This document shows, piece by piece, positions 1-10,781 of a stretch of 56,237 nucleotides of DNA. The stretch lies in the NCBI GenBank assembly GCA_003220055.1, contig QHRF01000097.1, positions 1-56,237 on the forward strand, written 5' to 3'. Numbering within the stretch: position 1 is the stretch's first letter; the number at the start of each line of letters is the position of its first letter. The position numbers were made by a program, and so were the translations under genes. The notes beneath the pieces were generated by a model. That model was not told the origin of the DNA, did no database searches, and worked only from the letters and a program-made list of their open reading frames with translations. The DNA comes from Verrucomicrobiota bacterium (GTDB lineage: Bacteria > Verrucomicrobiota > Verrucomicrobiia > Chthoniobacterales > UBA10450).

Positions 1-34
1 GAGGAGGTCAGGGGTTCGAATCCCCTAGGCTCCA
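1..34 (+). tRNA. 3' end of a tRNA (partial, cut by window start)
   Basis: Only the T arm and the 3' half of the acceptor stem are inside the window. The T stem is AGGGG (10-14) paired with CCCCT (22-26) around the loop TTCGAAT (15-21). The acceptor 3' strand AGGCTCC (27-33) and discriminator A (34) follow. CCA is not encoded. The anticodon lies upstream, so the amino acid cannot be told; the missing 5' acceptor strand should read GGAGCCT. Confidence 0.85.
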
Positions 35-114
35 CTTTGAAAAAGTGGAGCCGCAGTCCAACAAAAGGGCAACACTATCGGATGCACTAGCAGGGTGCGT
101 AATCCCCTAGGCTC
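19..114 (+). repeat. Direct repeat of the tRNA 3' end (att-like), 82 bp apart
   Basis: The 14-base string AATCCCCTAGGCTC occurs in the tRNA (19-32) and again at 101-114. The similarity continues more weakly to the left: 92-100 resembles the 5' side of the T stem and loop. The second copy is thus a degenerate T arm plus acceptor 3' strand. Duplicated tRNA 3' ends are the usual scar of tRNA-targeting integrases, but no integrase is visible. A decayed tandem tRNA copy is the alternative. Confidence 0.6.
28..52 (+). terminator. Perfect 11-bp hairpin overlapping the tRNA 3' end
   Basis: GGCTCCACTTT (28-38) pairs perfectly with AAAGTGGAGCC (42-52) across a 3-base loop. It overlaps the acceptor strand of the tRNA. 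No T-run follows, so it is not a standard Rho-independent terminator. It may act in tRNA 3' end formation or be a relic of the duplication seen here. Confidence 0.4.
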
Positions 115-116
115 GG

Positions 117-219
117 CAACTAGCGCGCAACCATCGAAATGTTTGCGCGCCTGGCAAGATCGACAATCGCTTCGCGCTCGAGGAGCGGCGTTTTTCCTAC
201 TTCGACCGTGATGACGCGC
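117..219. repeat. 103-bp copy of the lpxI 3' end (second copy at 897-999)
   Basis: Bases 117-219 match 897-999 at a constant offset of 780, with 11 mismatches counted by hand (about 89% identity). Both copies are read on the minus strand in the same frame and keep the same TAG stop. The source is most likely lpxI, because the encoded segment is an integral part of that family's C-terminus but foreign to receiver-domain proteins. Confidence 0.85.
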
Positions 220-839
220 TTTTGCGCGCGTAGATTTTTTTCAATCTCGTTGATCAACTCGGGAATGTTGATCGGCTTGGCGAGAGATCGACGCCCTTGA
301 ATGCGGAGGCCGATCTTTGTCTCAGGCTCCGTGACTAGCGCGGTGAGAAAGATGATCGGCGTTCTCTGCAATTCCGCATCGGCTTCGATTTGTGCGGCTA
401 CTTCGCCTCCGTCTGTCTTTGGCATCATGATGTCTAGCAAGATCACGTCCGGCCTAAAATTCTGGGCACTTTGATGGGCCTTTGTCGAGTCGTTCTCTTC
501 GAGCACGAGATAGGAGCCGGCCTTTTCGAGAAGTATTTTGACCAGGTGGGTGCTTTCCCGGTCGTCATCAATAATCAGGATACGTCGCTTTTCTTTGGCC
601 GCCGACCTGGCAATAGCATCGATCTCAGATTGATCGAACCAATAAACGCGAGACAACGGTGGATTCTGACTAACGATGTACGAAGCATTCACATTGAATC
701 CGTTCGGGTTTTCGATGACTTGCATTACACCCGATACTTCCGAATCTATTCCGTCCCTCACCGGCCTGAACGTCACAGTATGCCCCTCGATCTTTTCAGC
801 AGGCATTGGCAGCTTAACCGTCGGCGGCCGGTATCTCAT
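120..839 (-). CDS. Response regulator with an LpxI-derived C-terminal tail
   Basis: The ATG at 839 gives 239 aa; a TTG at 899, directly after the lpxI stop codon, would give 259 aa, and neither has a clear ribosome binding site. The first 80 or so residues match nothing I recognise. A receiver (REC) domain follows (about residues 85-205) with the acidic cluster after RILII, a phosphoacceptor Asp in LLDIMMP (residue 136), Thr in FLTAL and Lys in LAKPI. The last 32 residues match the C-terminus of the adjacent LpxI at 27 of 32 positions. No DNA-binding or catalytic output domain is present, so it is a stand-alone regulator. Its phosphodonor is unknown. Translation may be coupled to lpxI if TTG is used. 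Confidence 0.75.
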   Translation of the reverse strand: MRYRPPTVKLPMPAEKIEGHTVTFRPVRDGIDSEVSGVMQVIENPNGFNVNASYIVSQNPPLSRVYWFDQSEIDAIARSAAKEKRRILIIDDDRESTHLVKILLEKAGSYLVLEENDSTKAHQSAQNFRPDVILLDIMMPKTDGGEVAAQIEADAELQRTPIIFLTALVTEPETKIGLRIQGRRSLAKPINIPELINEIEKNLRAQKRVITVEVGKTPLLEREAIVDLARRANISMVAR

Positions 840-899
840 ATACGGGAAGATCAGACTGCACTTGGTTCTAGCAAGGCGATTTTCGAGCGCTGATTGCAA

Positions 900-1715
900 C
901 TAGCGCGCGACGATCGAAATGTTTGCGCGCCTGGCAAGATCGACAATCGCGTCGCGCTCGAGGAGCAACGTTTTTCCCGATTCAACCGCGATAACGCGCA
1001 ATTTTGCGTCGGCAGCAATTTTGATAGTCTCGACGCCGATCACCGGAACGTCGAAGCGCATGTCCTGGTTTGGCTTTGCGACTTTGATCATGACTGCGCC
1101 TTCGCGGGCGAGCGCGCCGCCGCGTTTGATCGCGTCGTTGGTTCCTTCGAAAGCTTCAACCGCGAGCACAGTCCCGTTTTTGATAATGATGGTCTGCCCG
1201 ATATCGAGCCGCGCAATTTCCTTGGCGACGTTCCAGGCAAGATCGACATCTTCCTCCTCCGCACGCGACAACTTCGCTCCGGCGATCAAACCTTTTGCAG
1301 CTAGATTATCTTCCAGAAAAGTTGTCGCCGGCAAAAGATCGACATCCACTTTTTTCAACTCATCAGCGATTGCGGTGAAGATTGATTCGGCATTGCGTTG
1401 CTTAAGCTTTGCAAGCACGACCAGCGCTTTCACATCCGGGCGCAGATCGAAAAGATTCTTCGGCGCGATCTGGCCCGCCATGATCGCCAGATGAACTTCG
1501 TGTTCCCGAAAAAACTTCAGCAATCGGCTCAGTTGTCCGACGCGTAGCCATTCCACAACATCGACATGCTTGTCGATCGAAGAATCGGTTTCATTGGTGA
1601 AGGCCGCAGCGACAATTTTATTAACGCCGGCCTTGCGCGCAGCGGCGGCGAGAATTCTTGGATAAACGCCGTTGCCCGCGATGATTCCGAGAATTTGTGG
1701 CGGTGCTTGTGCCAA
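900..1715 (-). CDS. lpxI: UDP-2,3-diacylglucosamine pyrophosphatase LpxI
   Basis: The 271-aa protein belongs to the LpxI (former DUF1009) family. It opens with the family's glycine-rich GIIAGNGVYP block and carries the conserved C-terminal segment with VIGVETI and RGGALAREGAV-like stretches. LpxI hydrolyses UDP-2,3-diacylglucosamine to lipid X and UMP, the fourth step of lipid A synthesis, in alphaproteobacteria and other lineages that lack LpxH. It acts in the cytosol at the inner membrane face. Its presence implies a lipid A-containing outer membrane, in line with the heptose and Kdo genes at 28-32 kb. Its 3' end was copied into the gene downstream. The gene also contains two copies of the dispersed GATCGACAT word. 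Confidence 0.88.
   Translation of the reverse strand: MAQAPPQILGIIAGNGVYPRILAAAARKAGVNKIVAAAFTNETDSSIDKHVDVVEWLRVGQLSRLLKFFREHEVHLAIMAGQIAPKNLFDLRPDVKALVVLAKLKQRNAESIFTAIADELKKVDVDLLPATTFLEDNLAAKGLIAGAKLSRAEEEDVDLAWNVAKEIARLDIGQTIIIKNGTVLAVEAFEGTNDAIKRGGALAREGAVMIKVAKPNQDMRFDVPVIGVETIKIAADAKLRVIAVESGKTLLLERDAIVDLARRANISIVAR
1239..1252 (+). repeat. Dispersed dyad AAGATCGACATCTT
   Basis: Perfect 14-base copy of the dispersed word, inside lpxI, where the gene strand encodes D-V-D-L. A second 9-base copy lies at 1337-1345. Confidence 0.7.
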
Positions 1716-1769
1716 GCTTTTAATCTAGCATATGCAGGCCGTCGCCGCGGCGACCGCCTCTGCAATCTC

Positions 1770-2176
1770 CTAGCCGTGACGGCGGCGTTTGACGTGCAAT
1801 TGCGCGAGCGCCTTTTGCAACGAAGCCTGAATCGCGGCGACTTCTTCGGCGGTGTGATCTTCTTTCATCGCTGCCTGGGCGCGTTCCACGGCCTTTTCCG
1901 CCGCGGCGATGTCGATTTTTTCAGGCTCGAGCGCCATGTCGGTCAAAACCGAAACGCCATCCGCTTTGATCTCGACGAATCCTTCCCCAACCGCCATCGC
2001 AGTTTCGCGTCCATCTTTCACGACACGGAGCTCGCCCGGTTTCAAAGTCGTCAGGACCGGCACGTGTTTCGGATAAACGCCAAGCTCGCCTTCCGCTCCA
2101 GGCAACGTGACCATGTCTACGTCCTCGGAATAAATTTTTTCCTCGGGCGTAACGATCTCGAGTTTTAGTGTCGCCA

Positions 2177-2177
<1 letters not shown>
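1770..2177 (-). CDS. atpC: F1 ATP synthase epsilon subunit
   Basis: At 135 aa it has the normal epsilon length. The N-terminal beta-sandwich runs to about residue 85 and includes the family's typical LPGAEGELG and PKHVPVLTTLKPG stretches. A charged helical hairpin rich in Ala, Glu and Lys follows. Epsilon sits on the central stalk with gamma and couples rotation to catalysis while limiting wasteful ATP hydrolysis. It is the last gene of the atp operon. Its ATG overlaps the atpD stop by one base (TAATG), so translation is probably coupled. Confidence 0.95.
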
Positions 2178-4464
<2,287 letters not shown>

Positions 4465-4481
4465 TGCTGGTCAGGCCAAAA

Positions 4482-6014
4482 TCATTGCCAGGTAGTTTTG
4501 AAGTCCTCGAGCGCGCTCTTGAGCTGTGACTCAAGGTCTTGATCGAGTTGCCCCTTCTCACGAATGGCGCGGAGCAAACTTTCCTTCCGCGTTTGCAACC
4601 AATCCTGGAGTTTCACTTGAAATTCTTTGACCCGATCGACTGGCACAGGATCGACATACCCATTTTGCATCGCCCACATCACGGCAACCTGCTCTTCAAC
4701 TGGAATCGGGTTGTATTGCTTTTGCTTGAACAACTCGACAATCCGTTGACCGCGTTCCAGGCGCGCTTTTGTAGCGGCATCCAAATCGGATCCAAATTGT
4801 GCGAACGCGGCGAGCTCGCGGAATTGGGCGAGGTCGAGCTTCACTTTGCCGGCCACTTGCTTGATCGCTTTGATCTGCGCGGCCGAACCGACGCGACTTA
4901 CTGACAAGCCGACCGAAATCGCAGGACGCACCCCCTGGTAAAAGAGATCGGTCTCGAGATAAATTTGTCCGTCGGTGATTGAGATGACGTTCGTGGGAAT
5001 GTAGGCCGACACGTCGCCTGCTTGCGTCTCGATAATGGGCAGCGCGGTCAACGAGCCGCCGCCGAATTCCTCGGCGATACGAGCGCTACGTTCGAGCAAA
5101 CGCGAGTGCAAATAAAACACGTCGCCCGGATAGGCTTCGCGACCGGACGGACGTTTCAGAACCAGTGAAACCTGCCGATACGCGACCGCGTGTTTCGACA
5201 AATCATCATAGATGATGAGTGCGTCCATTCCGTTGTCCATGAACCACTCGCCCATGGCTGCGCCGGCAAACGGCGCCAGATATTGATTCGTCGCCGTGTC
5301 CGACGCAGGTGCGGAAATGATGGTCGTGTAAGGCATCGCGCCTTCGCGTTCGAGAACGTCGAGTGTGCGCGCGACGTTGGAGTTTTTCTGACCGATGGCG
5401 ACGTAAATGCAGTAAAGCGGCCGATAATTCTTATCACCCTGTTCCTCAGCGGCTTTGTTCAAGCGCGCCTGACTGATGATGGTGTCGATCGCGATTGTCG
5501 ATTTCCCGGTGGCCCGGTCGCCAATGATCAATTCCCGCTGGCCCCGGCCGATTGGAATCATCGCGTCGATCGCCATGATTCCGGTCTGGACCGGTTGGCT
5601 CACACTCCGGCGCTTGATCACGCCCGGCGCGATTTTTTCGAGCGGATAAAATGTTTCGGTCTTAATAGGCCCCTTGTCGTCGAGGGGCAAACCGATAGTA
5701 TTAACGACGCGACCGAGAAGGGCTTTGCCAACAGGGACTTGGAGAAGTTTTCCCGTTGTTTTAACTTCGTCGCCTTCGGAAACTTTCGTCGTTTCGCCGA
5801 GCAAAATCGCACCGACTTCGGTCTCCTCCAGGTTCAAGGCGAGGCCGAAGACGCCGTTCGGGAACTCAATCATTTCGTTGAGCATGACATCGCTCAATCC
5901 TTCGATGCGGGCGACGCCGTCTCCGGTTTCGCGGACAACGCCGACATTGCTCTTCGAGGTCGAAGTTTTTAGTCCCGCAATTTTCGTTTCAATCTCTTCT
6001 AGAATGCTGCTCAT
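4482..6014 (-). CDS. atpA: F1 ATP synthase alpha subunit
   Basis: A 510-aa non-catalytic nucleotide-binding subunit. It has the P-loop GDRATGKS, the conserved [10 protein letters not shown] stretch, and [17 protein letters not shown] as Walker B. The [24 protein letters not shown] segment typical of alpha is intact, and the conserved [10 protein letters not shown] carries the arginine finger. It lies 12 bases after atpH and 17 bases before atpG in the operon. Confidence 0.98.
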   Translation of the reverse strand: MSSILEEIETKIAGLKTSTSKSNVGVVRETGDGVARIEGLSDVMLNEMIEFPNGVFGLALNLEETEVGAILLGETTKVSEGDEVKTTGKLLQVPVGKALLGRVVNTIGLPLDDKGPIKTETFYPLEKIAPGVIKRRSVSQPVQTGIMAIDAMIPIGRGQRELIIGDRATGKSTIAIDTIISQARLNKAAEEQGDKNYRPLYCIYVAIGQKNSNVARTLDVLEREGAMPYTTIISAPASDTATNQYLAPFAGAAMGEWFMDNGMDALIIYDDLSKHAVAYRQVSLVLKRPSGREAYPGDVFYLHSRLLERSARIAEEFGGGSLTALPIIETQAGDVSAYIPTNVISITDGQIYLETDLFYQGVRPAISVGLSVSRVGSAAQIKAIKQVAGKVKLDLAQFRELAAFAQFGSDLDAATKARLERGQRIVELFKQKQYNPIPVEEQVAVMWAMQNGYVDPVPVDRVKEFQVKLQDWLQTRKESLLRAIREKGQLDQDLESQLKSALEDFKTTWQ

Positions 6015-6026
6015 GGTTTTAGTTGA

Positions 6027-6419
6027 TTAAAGTTGTTGTTGAAGCCGTTCCAAACGATTGCGCAGGGTCCCGTCCCAAACATCGCTGCCGACGCGGACGC
6101 GCACGCCGCCGAGAAGCGTTGGATCGACAGCGAATTCAGTAGTCAGATCGCCGCCATATTTTCTCTTCAGGCGCGCCACAATATCGACCGCGGCCTCCGG
6201 GTCCAGTTGGGTCGCGCTCTCAATTCTGGCGTGCCTCTTTTCAATCTCGAGCCGAAGCAGGCGCTTGTAATACTGCAAGACGTCCGTGAAACGGCGCGGA
6301 CGCCTTGTAATTAACGACTGCACGAGGGAAGCGATTTTGCCGGGGTCAAGCTGGCCGTCGGTAAAGCTGGCGCGCAACATTTCCCGGCCAAGTTTACGGA
6401 TCTCTTTGTTAATTTTCAT
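6027..6419 (-). CDS. atpH: ATP synthase delta subunit (short form)
   Basis: Its place between atpF and atpA identifies it as delta, the peripheral stalk protein that clamps F1 to the b subunits. The length is only 130 aa against about 175-185 in most bacteria. The C-terminal part is recognisable: the TEFAVDPTLLGGVRVRVG stretch followed by DGTLRNRLERL is the conserved delta C-terminal motif. The shortened part is the N-terminal helical domain that binds alpha. It is open from ATG at 6419 to the stop, so this looks like a lineage form and not a frameshift. It overlaps atpF by one base. Confidence 0.88.
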   Translation of the reverse strand: MKINKEIRKLGREMLRASFTDGQLDPGKIASLVQSLITRRPRRFTDVLQYYKRLLRLEIEKRHARIESATQLDPEAAVDIVARLKRKYGGDLTTEFAVDPTLLGGVRVRVGSDVWDGTLRNRLERLQQQL

Positions 6420-6961
6420 CAGGCAACCTGGCGCGCGGCTTCCTCCTGCAAGCGCTTTTGGTCCTCGGGCGTGAGCACTTTGCCGGTAACCTTCGCCGTC
6501 GTATCAACCACCAAACGGCCGAGTTCCCGCTTCAACGTTTGCATTTGGCGCTCGTGCTCGAGAGCTGCCGCTTCCTTCGCCTTGGCCAGGATTTGCTCTG
6601 CGGCAGCGATTGCTTCCTGTTGTTTCCGCTCAGCCACATGGGCGCTGCTCTCCCGCGCTTCATCGATCATTCGTTGCGCATCGGCATTCGCCTTGGCGAC
6701 AATTTCTTGATAGCGCTTCTCGGCCTCAGCCAGTTCCTTTCGGATCTTCTCCGCGTTGAGCTGGCCTTCTTCAATTTTTCGCCTGCGATCTTCGAGGACG
6801 GCGAGGATCGGTTTGTAAGCGAAGCGGCGCAGAAGAAACGCGACGATGCAGAAGCTGATCACTTGCGACAGAAACAGCTTCCAATTCCAGCCGAAGGTGT
6901 CGGCTGTTTCGCGCAAGATATCGGTAACGCCTCCGGTGGCGGCGGCAATTATCACATCCAT
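6419..6961 (-). CDS. atpF: ATP synthase Fo subunit b
   Basis: A 180-aa peripheral stalk protein. One membrane segment (about residues 27-46, LFLSQVISFCIVAFLL) is followed by the conserved RRFAYKPILAVLEDR-type motif and a long charged coiled coil rich in Ala, Glu, Lys and Arg. A single b gene is present with no b' partner, so a homodimer is expected. It starts 44 bases after atpE. Confidence 0.95.
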   Translation of the reverse strand: MDVIIAAATGGVTDILRETADTFGWNWKLFLSQVISFCIVAFLLRRFAYKPILAVLEDRRRKIEEGQLNAEKIRKELAEAEKRYQEIVAKANADAQRMIDEARESSAHVAERKQQEAIAAAEQILAKAKEAAALEHERQMQTLKRELGRLVVDTTAKVTGKVLTPEDQKRLQEEAARQVA

Positions 6962-7005
6962 GACTTAAATTTCGGGCGCAAGACCGACTGCCTCCCGTGG
7001 TTTAA

Positions 7006-7218
7006 TTAGTGAACGAGATAGAGTGCGTAGAACACGATCGCCTCGGTCAACGCGATCGCGAGAATTCCATGCACGAGGACCTGCGTGAACGCGCCGGGAT
7101 TGCGTCCGACCGCGCTGGTCATTCCCAAGCCGGTCAGGCCGATTCCGATTCCGACGCCCATCGCGGCAAGCCCGACGTGAATGCTTCCGCCCAGTTCTGC
7201 TAGTATTGGTAGTATCAT
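7006..7218 (-). CDS. atpE: ATP synthase Fo subunit c
   Basis: A 70-aa hairpin of two membrane helices that forms the rotor ring. The first helix carries the glycine repeat GVGIGIGLTG and the polar loop is SAVGRNPGA. The second helix has the ion-binding Glu in IALTEAIVFYAL. The residues after the Glu (A-I-V-F-Y) lack the Ser/Thr ligands of sodium-type rings, so proton coupling is inferred. It starts 47 bases after atpB. Confidence 0.95.
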   Translation of the reverse strand: MILPILAELGGSIHVGLAAMGVGIGIGLTGLGMTSAVGRNPGAFTQVLVHGILAIALTEAIVFYALYLVH

Positions 7219-7265
7219 ATTTTTGTTAGTTGGTTTTGGGATCTCGTCATGAGATCGCCGAAAAA

Positions 7266-8171
7266 TCAGTGTGCGTGTTCAGGTCCCTCCTGGTGTTCCG
7301 CAATCAACATGGTGAAAACCGCAGTCAACAGCATGAAAACGAGCGCCTGCACAAACCCCACCAGCACTTCCAGAAAATAAAATGGGATCGGTAGGATCGG
7401 TGAGAGCCACGGAATCATAGTGGACATCGCTTCGAGAATGCTTTCGCCGGCATAAATGTTTCCGAACAATCGAAAACTGAGCGCAATTGGCCGAAACAGG
7501 ATTGAGATCACTTCAAGCCATCCGACGGCAAAGAAAATCACGATCATGAGCACCTTCACGATCCCGGAAGTCTCACCTTTTGGCCCAAACAAATGCTTCA
7601 AGAATCCGCCGACGCCGTTCGCCTGGATCGCCCAGACGAACCACATCACGAAGAAAATGGCCGACATCGCAGTCGTCATGTTCAGATCGGCATTACCGCC
7701 ACGAAGGAGCGGTCGGTCGACCACGAAGTTTCCTGAAGGGTCGTAATGGCCCCAGCCCACTGTTCCGATCCCAGGAATCAGTCCAAACCAGTTCACGAAC
7801 AGAATGAAAATGAAAACCGTGGCGAAAAACCAAAATCCCTTGGCCACCAGCTCGCGGCCGATGATGTTTTCCAAAAAATTGTGCAACCCTTCAACCAACC
7901 ACTCCCAAAAATTCTGGATACCGCTCGGAATCGGTTTGACCTGCTGGGTCGCGATTTGCGCAAAAATGATGATACTGGCCGCGACGATCCATGTGACCAG
8001 CATGGAGTTTGTGATTCCAAATCCACCGAACTGGACCAGCATCTGCGGTTTTAACGAGACGCCCGCATGCTCAGTCGCGGCCGCTGGCGCTTCGACTGCG
8101 ATCGCGGACGTGGCAAACATCACGCCGCCTATCAGCGCCAGGATCGACATCGGTAAATAACGGTCGCGCAT
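7266..8171 (-). CDS. atpB: ATP synthase Fo subunit a
   Basis: A 301-aa polytopic stator subunit that forms the proton half-channels. The essential Arg is in LSFRLFGNIYAGE, and the C-terminal helix VGFVQALVFMLLTAVF is conserved. The N-terminus has a hydrophobic stretch ending in ATSAIAVEA that looks like a cleavable signal peptide, about 25 residues ahead of the usual start. No atpI gene precedes it; the next gene upstream is obgE on the same strand, 190 bases away. Confidence 0.95.
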   Translation of the reverse strand: MRDRYLPMSILALIGGVMFATSAIAVEAPAAATEHAGVSLKPQMLVQFGGFGITNSMLVTWIVAASIIIFAQIATQQVKPIPSGIQNFWEWLVEGLHNFLENIIGRELVAKGFWFFATVFIFILFVNWFGLIPGIGTVGWGHYDPSGNFVVDRPLLRGGNADLNMTTAMSAIFFVMWFVWAIQANGVGGFLKHLFGPKGETSGIVKVLMIVIFFAVGWLEVISILFRPIALSFRLFGNIYAGESILEAMSTMIPWLSPILPIPFYFLEVLVGFVQALVFMLLTAVFTMLIAEHQEGPEHAH

Positions 8172-8251
8172 TTTGATTAATCGCCAAGGTCACAGGCATC
8201 CGCCCCGTGATCTCTCGCGCTCCGAACTCGAGCCGCGAATCTTGACGCGGA

Positions 8252-8280
8252 TACCAAAGCTTATTTTGCAGGAATGACAA
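8252..8280 (-). promoter_or_regulatory. Possible sigma-70-type promoter of the atp operon
   Basis: On the minus strand TTGTCA (8280-8275) is followed after 17 bases by TTGGTA (8257-8252), about 80 bases before atpB. The -35 box is good and the -10 box weak. It is the best candidate in the 190-base gap, but it is a guess from sequence alone. Confidence 0.25.
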
Positions 8281-8361
8281 GTTGCCGATTCGAAAAAAAA
8301 GTGACACCTTGGTCCTGGTCCCGAATTTATCTAAGGATCTAAGGCATCGCCGCTAGTGCTT

Positions 8362-9369
8362 CTATAACTCCAGCCACCGCGCCAATTTCTTCTTCAATTC
8401 TTCAATCCCCTCGCCTTTCGCCGCTGAAATCGGGACGATGTCGATCTTCGGGAATTTCTGGCGCACTCCGCTGAGATTTTCTTCCGCGCCCGGCAAATCC
8501 ATCTTGTTCGCAATGACAAACCACGGACGCTGCGACAACAGCGGGTCGTAAAGATCGAGCTCCTTGCGCAGTTGCTGCAAGTCTTCGACCGGATTGCGAC
8601 CTTCGCTTCCGGCAACATCGACCACGAAGAGGAAAATCCGGCACCGCGTAATGTGCCGCAGAAATTCGTGACCTAGCCCCAGCCCGCGATGCGCACCTTC
8701 GATCAATCCCGGAATGTCCGCGATCGTCGCGCGTCGATAACCGGAAAATTCCACTACGCCGATGATCGGATGCAGAGTCGTGAAAGGATAGGCTGCGACT
8801 CTTGGCCGCGCGGCAGAAACTTTTCGGAGCAAAGTTGATTTGCCGGCGTTTGGATATCCAACGAGGCCCGCATCGGCGATTGTGCGCAGCTCTAATAAGA
8901 AGTGCCCTTGCTCGCCTTCCTCGCCTTCGGTGTACTGCCGCGGCGCGCGGTTACGCGAACTTTTGAAATGCACATTCCCCTTCCCGCCCGCGCCCCCGCG
9001 ACAAAGGACAAACTCCTGTCCGTCCCGCGTAAGATCGACAATGGGGGCGGCGGATGTTGGGCGTCCTTTCTCATCCGCTGGCCAAACGATTGTTCCGACC
9101 GGCGCCTTCACGATTTTCGCTGGGGCTGACTTCCCGTGCATTTTCTTTCCCATCCCGTGACCGCCGCTTTTCGCCTTAATGATCGGTTCGTAGAAAAGGT
9201 TCGAGAGATTATCGACGTGCCGATCTGCGCGGAGAATCACCTCGCCGCCGCGCCCGCCGTCACCACCGTCGGGTCCACCTTTCGGCACAAATTTCTCCCG
9301 CCGAAAGCTGACTGAGCCGCGCCCGCCACTGCCCGCTTGCGCAAAAACTTTAATTCGATCAACAAACAT
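8362..9369 (-). CDS. obgE: Obg family GTPase
   Basis: A 335-aa ribosome-associated GTPase involved in 50S assembly and stress control. The glycine-rich Obg fold covers about residues 1-158, with repeats such as GGDGGRGG and GKGGNVHF-like turns. The G domain follows with G1 GYPNAGKST, the switch region with PFTTLHP, G3 DIPGLIEGA and G4 NKMD. There is no C-terminal OCT domain, as in most Gram-negative Obg proteins. The ATG at 9369 gives the normal MFVDRIKVFAQAGSGG-like N-terminus. It has no rplU-rpmA neighbours here. Confidence 0.96.
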   Translation of the reverse strand: MFVDRIKVFAQAGSGGRGSVSFRREKFVPKGGPDGGDGGRGGEVILRADRHVDNLSNLFYEPIIKAKSGGHGMGKKMHGKSAPAKIVKAPVGTIVWPADEKGRPTSAAPIVDLTRDGQEFVLCRGGAGGKGNVHFKSSRNRAPRQYTEGEEGEQGHFLLELRTIADAGLVGYPNAGKSTLLRKVSAARPRVAAYPFTTLHPIIGVVEFSGYRRATIADIPGLIEGAHRGLGLGHEFLRHITRCRIFLFVVDVAGSEGRNPVEDLQQLRKELDLYDPLLSQRPWFVIANKMDLPGAEENLSGVRQKFPKIDIVPISAAKGEGIEELKKKLARWLEL

Positions 9370-9418
9370 TATTGGCTTTTCCGTTAAACAATTGCAGCGT
9401 TCAACCGTCGAAGTAGTT

Positions 9419-9814
9419 ATGCGACTTCAACGCGTAAGCTTAATCGGTTTCCTCACATTTGCCGGTTTTTGCTGCGCTCAAACATCCCCCACACCGATGC
9501 CCGAAGCAGCCGAAACAGGAATTGAAGGCGTGATGACGGTGGGGCCGATTCATGGCGGACCGGTCCGGCCCGGTATCCCGAGCACAAAGCCGCTGGCCAA
9601 TGCGACCTTTGTTGTTGGCAACGAAACCGGCGCGGTCGCCGAGTTCACGACCGATGATCAGGGCCGCTTCAGAGTTTCACTCGCGCCCGGTCATTACACC
9701 GTAACAAAGAAGGATCACCAAAAAGGAATCGGACGCTACGGGCCGTTCGATGTCGATGTTACGGCCGGTCAAATGACGAAGGTCGAGTGGCATTGCGACA
9801 CCGGGATGCGCTGA
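9419..9814 (+). CDS. Exported protein with carboxypeptidase-regulatory-like domain
   Basis: Starting at the ATG at 9419 the protein has 131 aa; an upstream TTG at 9392 would add nine residues ahead of the signal peptide and is less likely. A signal peptide (RLQRVSLIGFLTFAGFCCAQ) is followed by one beta-sandwich domain. The pattern ANATFVVGNETG, TTDDQGRFRVSLAPGHYTV is characteristic of the CarboxypepD_reg/PEGA-like fold. Such domains are found in periplasmic or surface proteins and are thought to bind sugars or proteins. No enzyme motif is seen. It is divergent to obgE. Confidence 0.65.
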   Translation: MRLQRVSLIGFLTFAGFCCAQTSPTPMPEAAETGIEGVMTVGPIHGGPVRPGIPSTKPLANATFVVGNETGAVAEFTTDDQGRFRVSLAPGHYTVTKKDHQKGIGRYGPFDVDVTAGQMTKVEWHCDTGMR

Positions 9815-9917
9815 GCAACCTGACCCATTCGACTCTCGCCCAGGGCAGGCAGTCGGATCCAGTAATTCATCGCTGAGGGCCCGTTAGGCGGCACGCGTTT
9901 TGCGACGATTAGAGCCA

Positions 9918-10664
9918 ATGTCGCGAAACTGCAAAGTCGCGTTGGCCGTTTTCCTGTCGCTCTCCGCGAATGCCGCAACCATGGCGGCCGGCGTTTCGGT
10001 TTTGTTCGTGGGAAATAGTCTGACCCAGGCGAATGATTTGCCGACGGTGTTCAAACGCCTCGCGGCTCAGTCAGCGCTGCATGTTGATGTCGATGTTAAC
10101 TCGATCACGCCCGGCGGCGCTTTCCTTTATGATCATTGGAGGAGCGGTGTAGCGCTTGGGCGACTGCGTGAGCTTCAGCCGAATTTTCTAATTCTTCAGG
10201 GCCAGAGCATCGAGCCGCTGTTGGCGCCGCGAAAATTCAATTACTATGCGAGCCTTTTCAAAACGGACGCTGACCGTATTTCCGCGAAGACTATTTTGTT
10301 TTCAACGTGGGCGCGACCGGCCGGCGATCCGTACTATAAAGACGTTACCTCGGGCGGATCTCCCGCCGAAATGCAAACGCGACTGAATTCGGCCTACGCA
10401 TTACTCGCGCAAAACATCGGCGCGACGCTGGCACCGGTCGGTCTCGGGTTCGAACGAGCCCGAAACGACGCCCCGGCTGTCGAACTTCTTGACGGGACGC
10501 AACACCCTTCACCAGCGGGCACCTACCTCGCGGCCGCGATCTTGTTTCGCGTCATCTTCAATAGTTCCCCGGTCGGATCCAACTACCACGCCAGCTTGCC
10601 AGCAACTACGGCTGAGACTTTGCAACGCATCGCCGATGCGATTCCGCTGAACCCGGCGAAGTAG
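9918..10664 (+). CDS. Exported SGNH/GDSL-type hydrolase
   Basis: A 248-aa protein from the ATG at 9918; an upstream TTG at 9900 is possible. A signal peptide (CKVALAVFLSLSANA) is followed by block I, VLFVGNSLTQAND, where the Ser after GN is the nucleophile. Block V is LDGTQHPSPAGTYLAA with the catalytic Asp and His. Gly and Asn blocks are plausible at SITPGGA and LILQGQS. The family covers esterases, lipases and carbohydrate acetylesterases; the substrate cannot be told from sequence. It stands alone between two small membrane or secreted proteins. Confidence 0.75.
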   Translation: MSRNCKVALAVFLSLSANAATMAAGVSVLFVGNSLTQANDLPTVFKRLAAQSALHVDVDVNSITPGGAFLYDHWRSGVALGRLRELQPNFLILQGQSIEPLLAPRKFNYYASLFKTDADRISAKTILFSTWARPAGDPYYKDVTSGGSPAEMQTRLNSAYALLAQNIGATLAPVGLGFERARNDAPAVELLDGTQHPSPAGTYLAAAILFRVIFNSSPVGSNYHASLPATTAETLQRIADAIPLNPAK

Positions 10665-10781
10665 AACTTCGTCGCACAGGGCGGCGATTAATTGAAATTC
10701 CTGGCCGCTCAAGGCCAGATATTGTTCTTGCCCACTGCCAGGCAGTTCGTTAACCCTGCACCCTTCAACGTCTTACTCAAT

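Noticed and set aside
28-52. A Rho-independent terminator of the tRNA
   Set aside because: The stem is perfect but no T-run follows and the stem uses tRNA bases; kept only as a hairpin of uncertain role.
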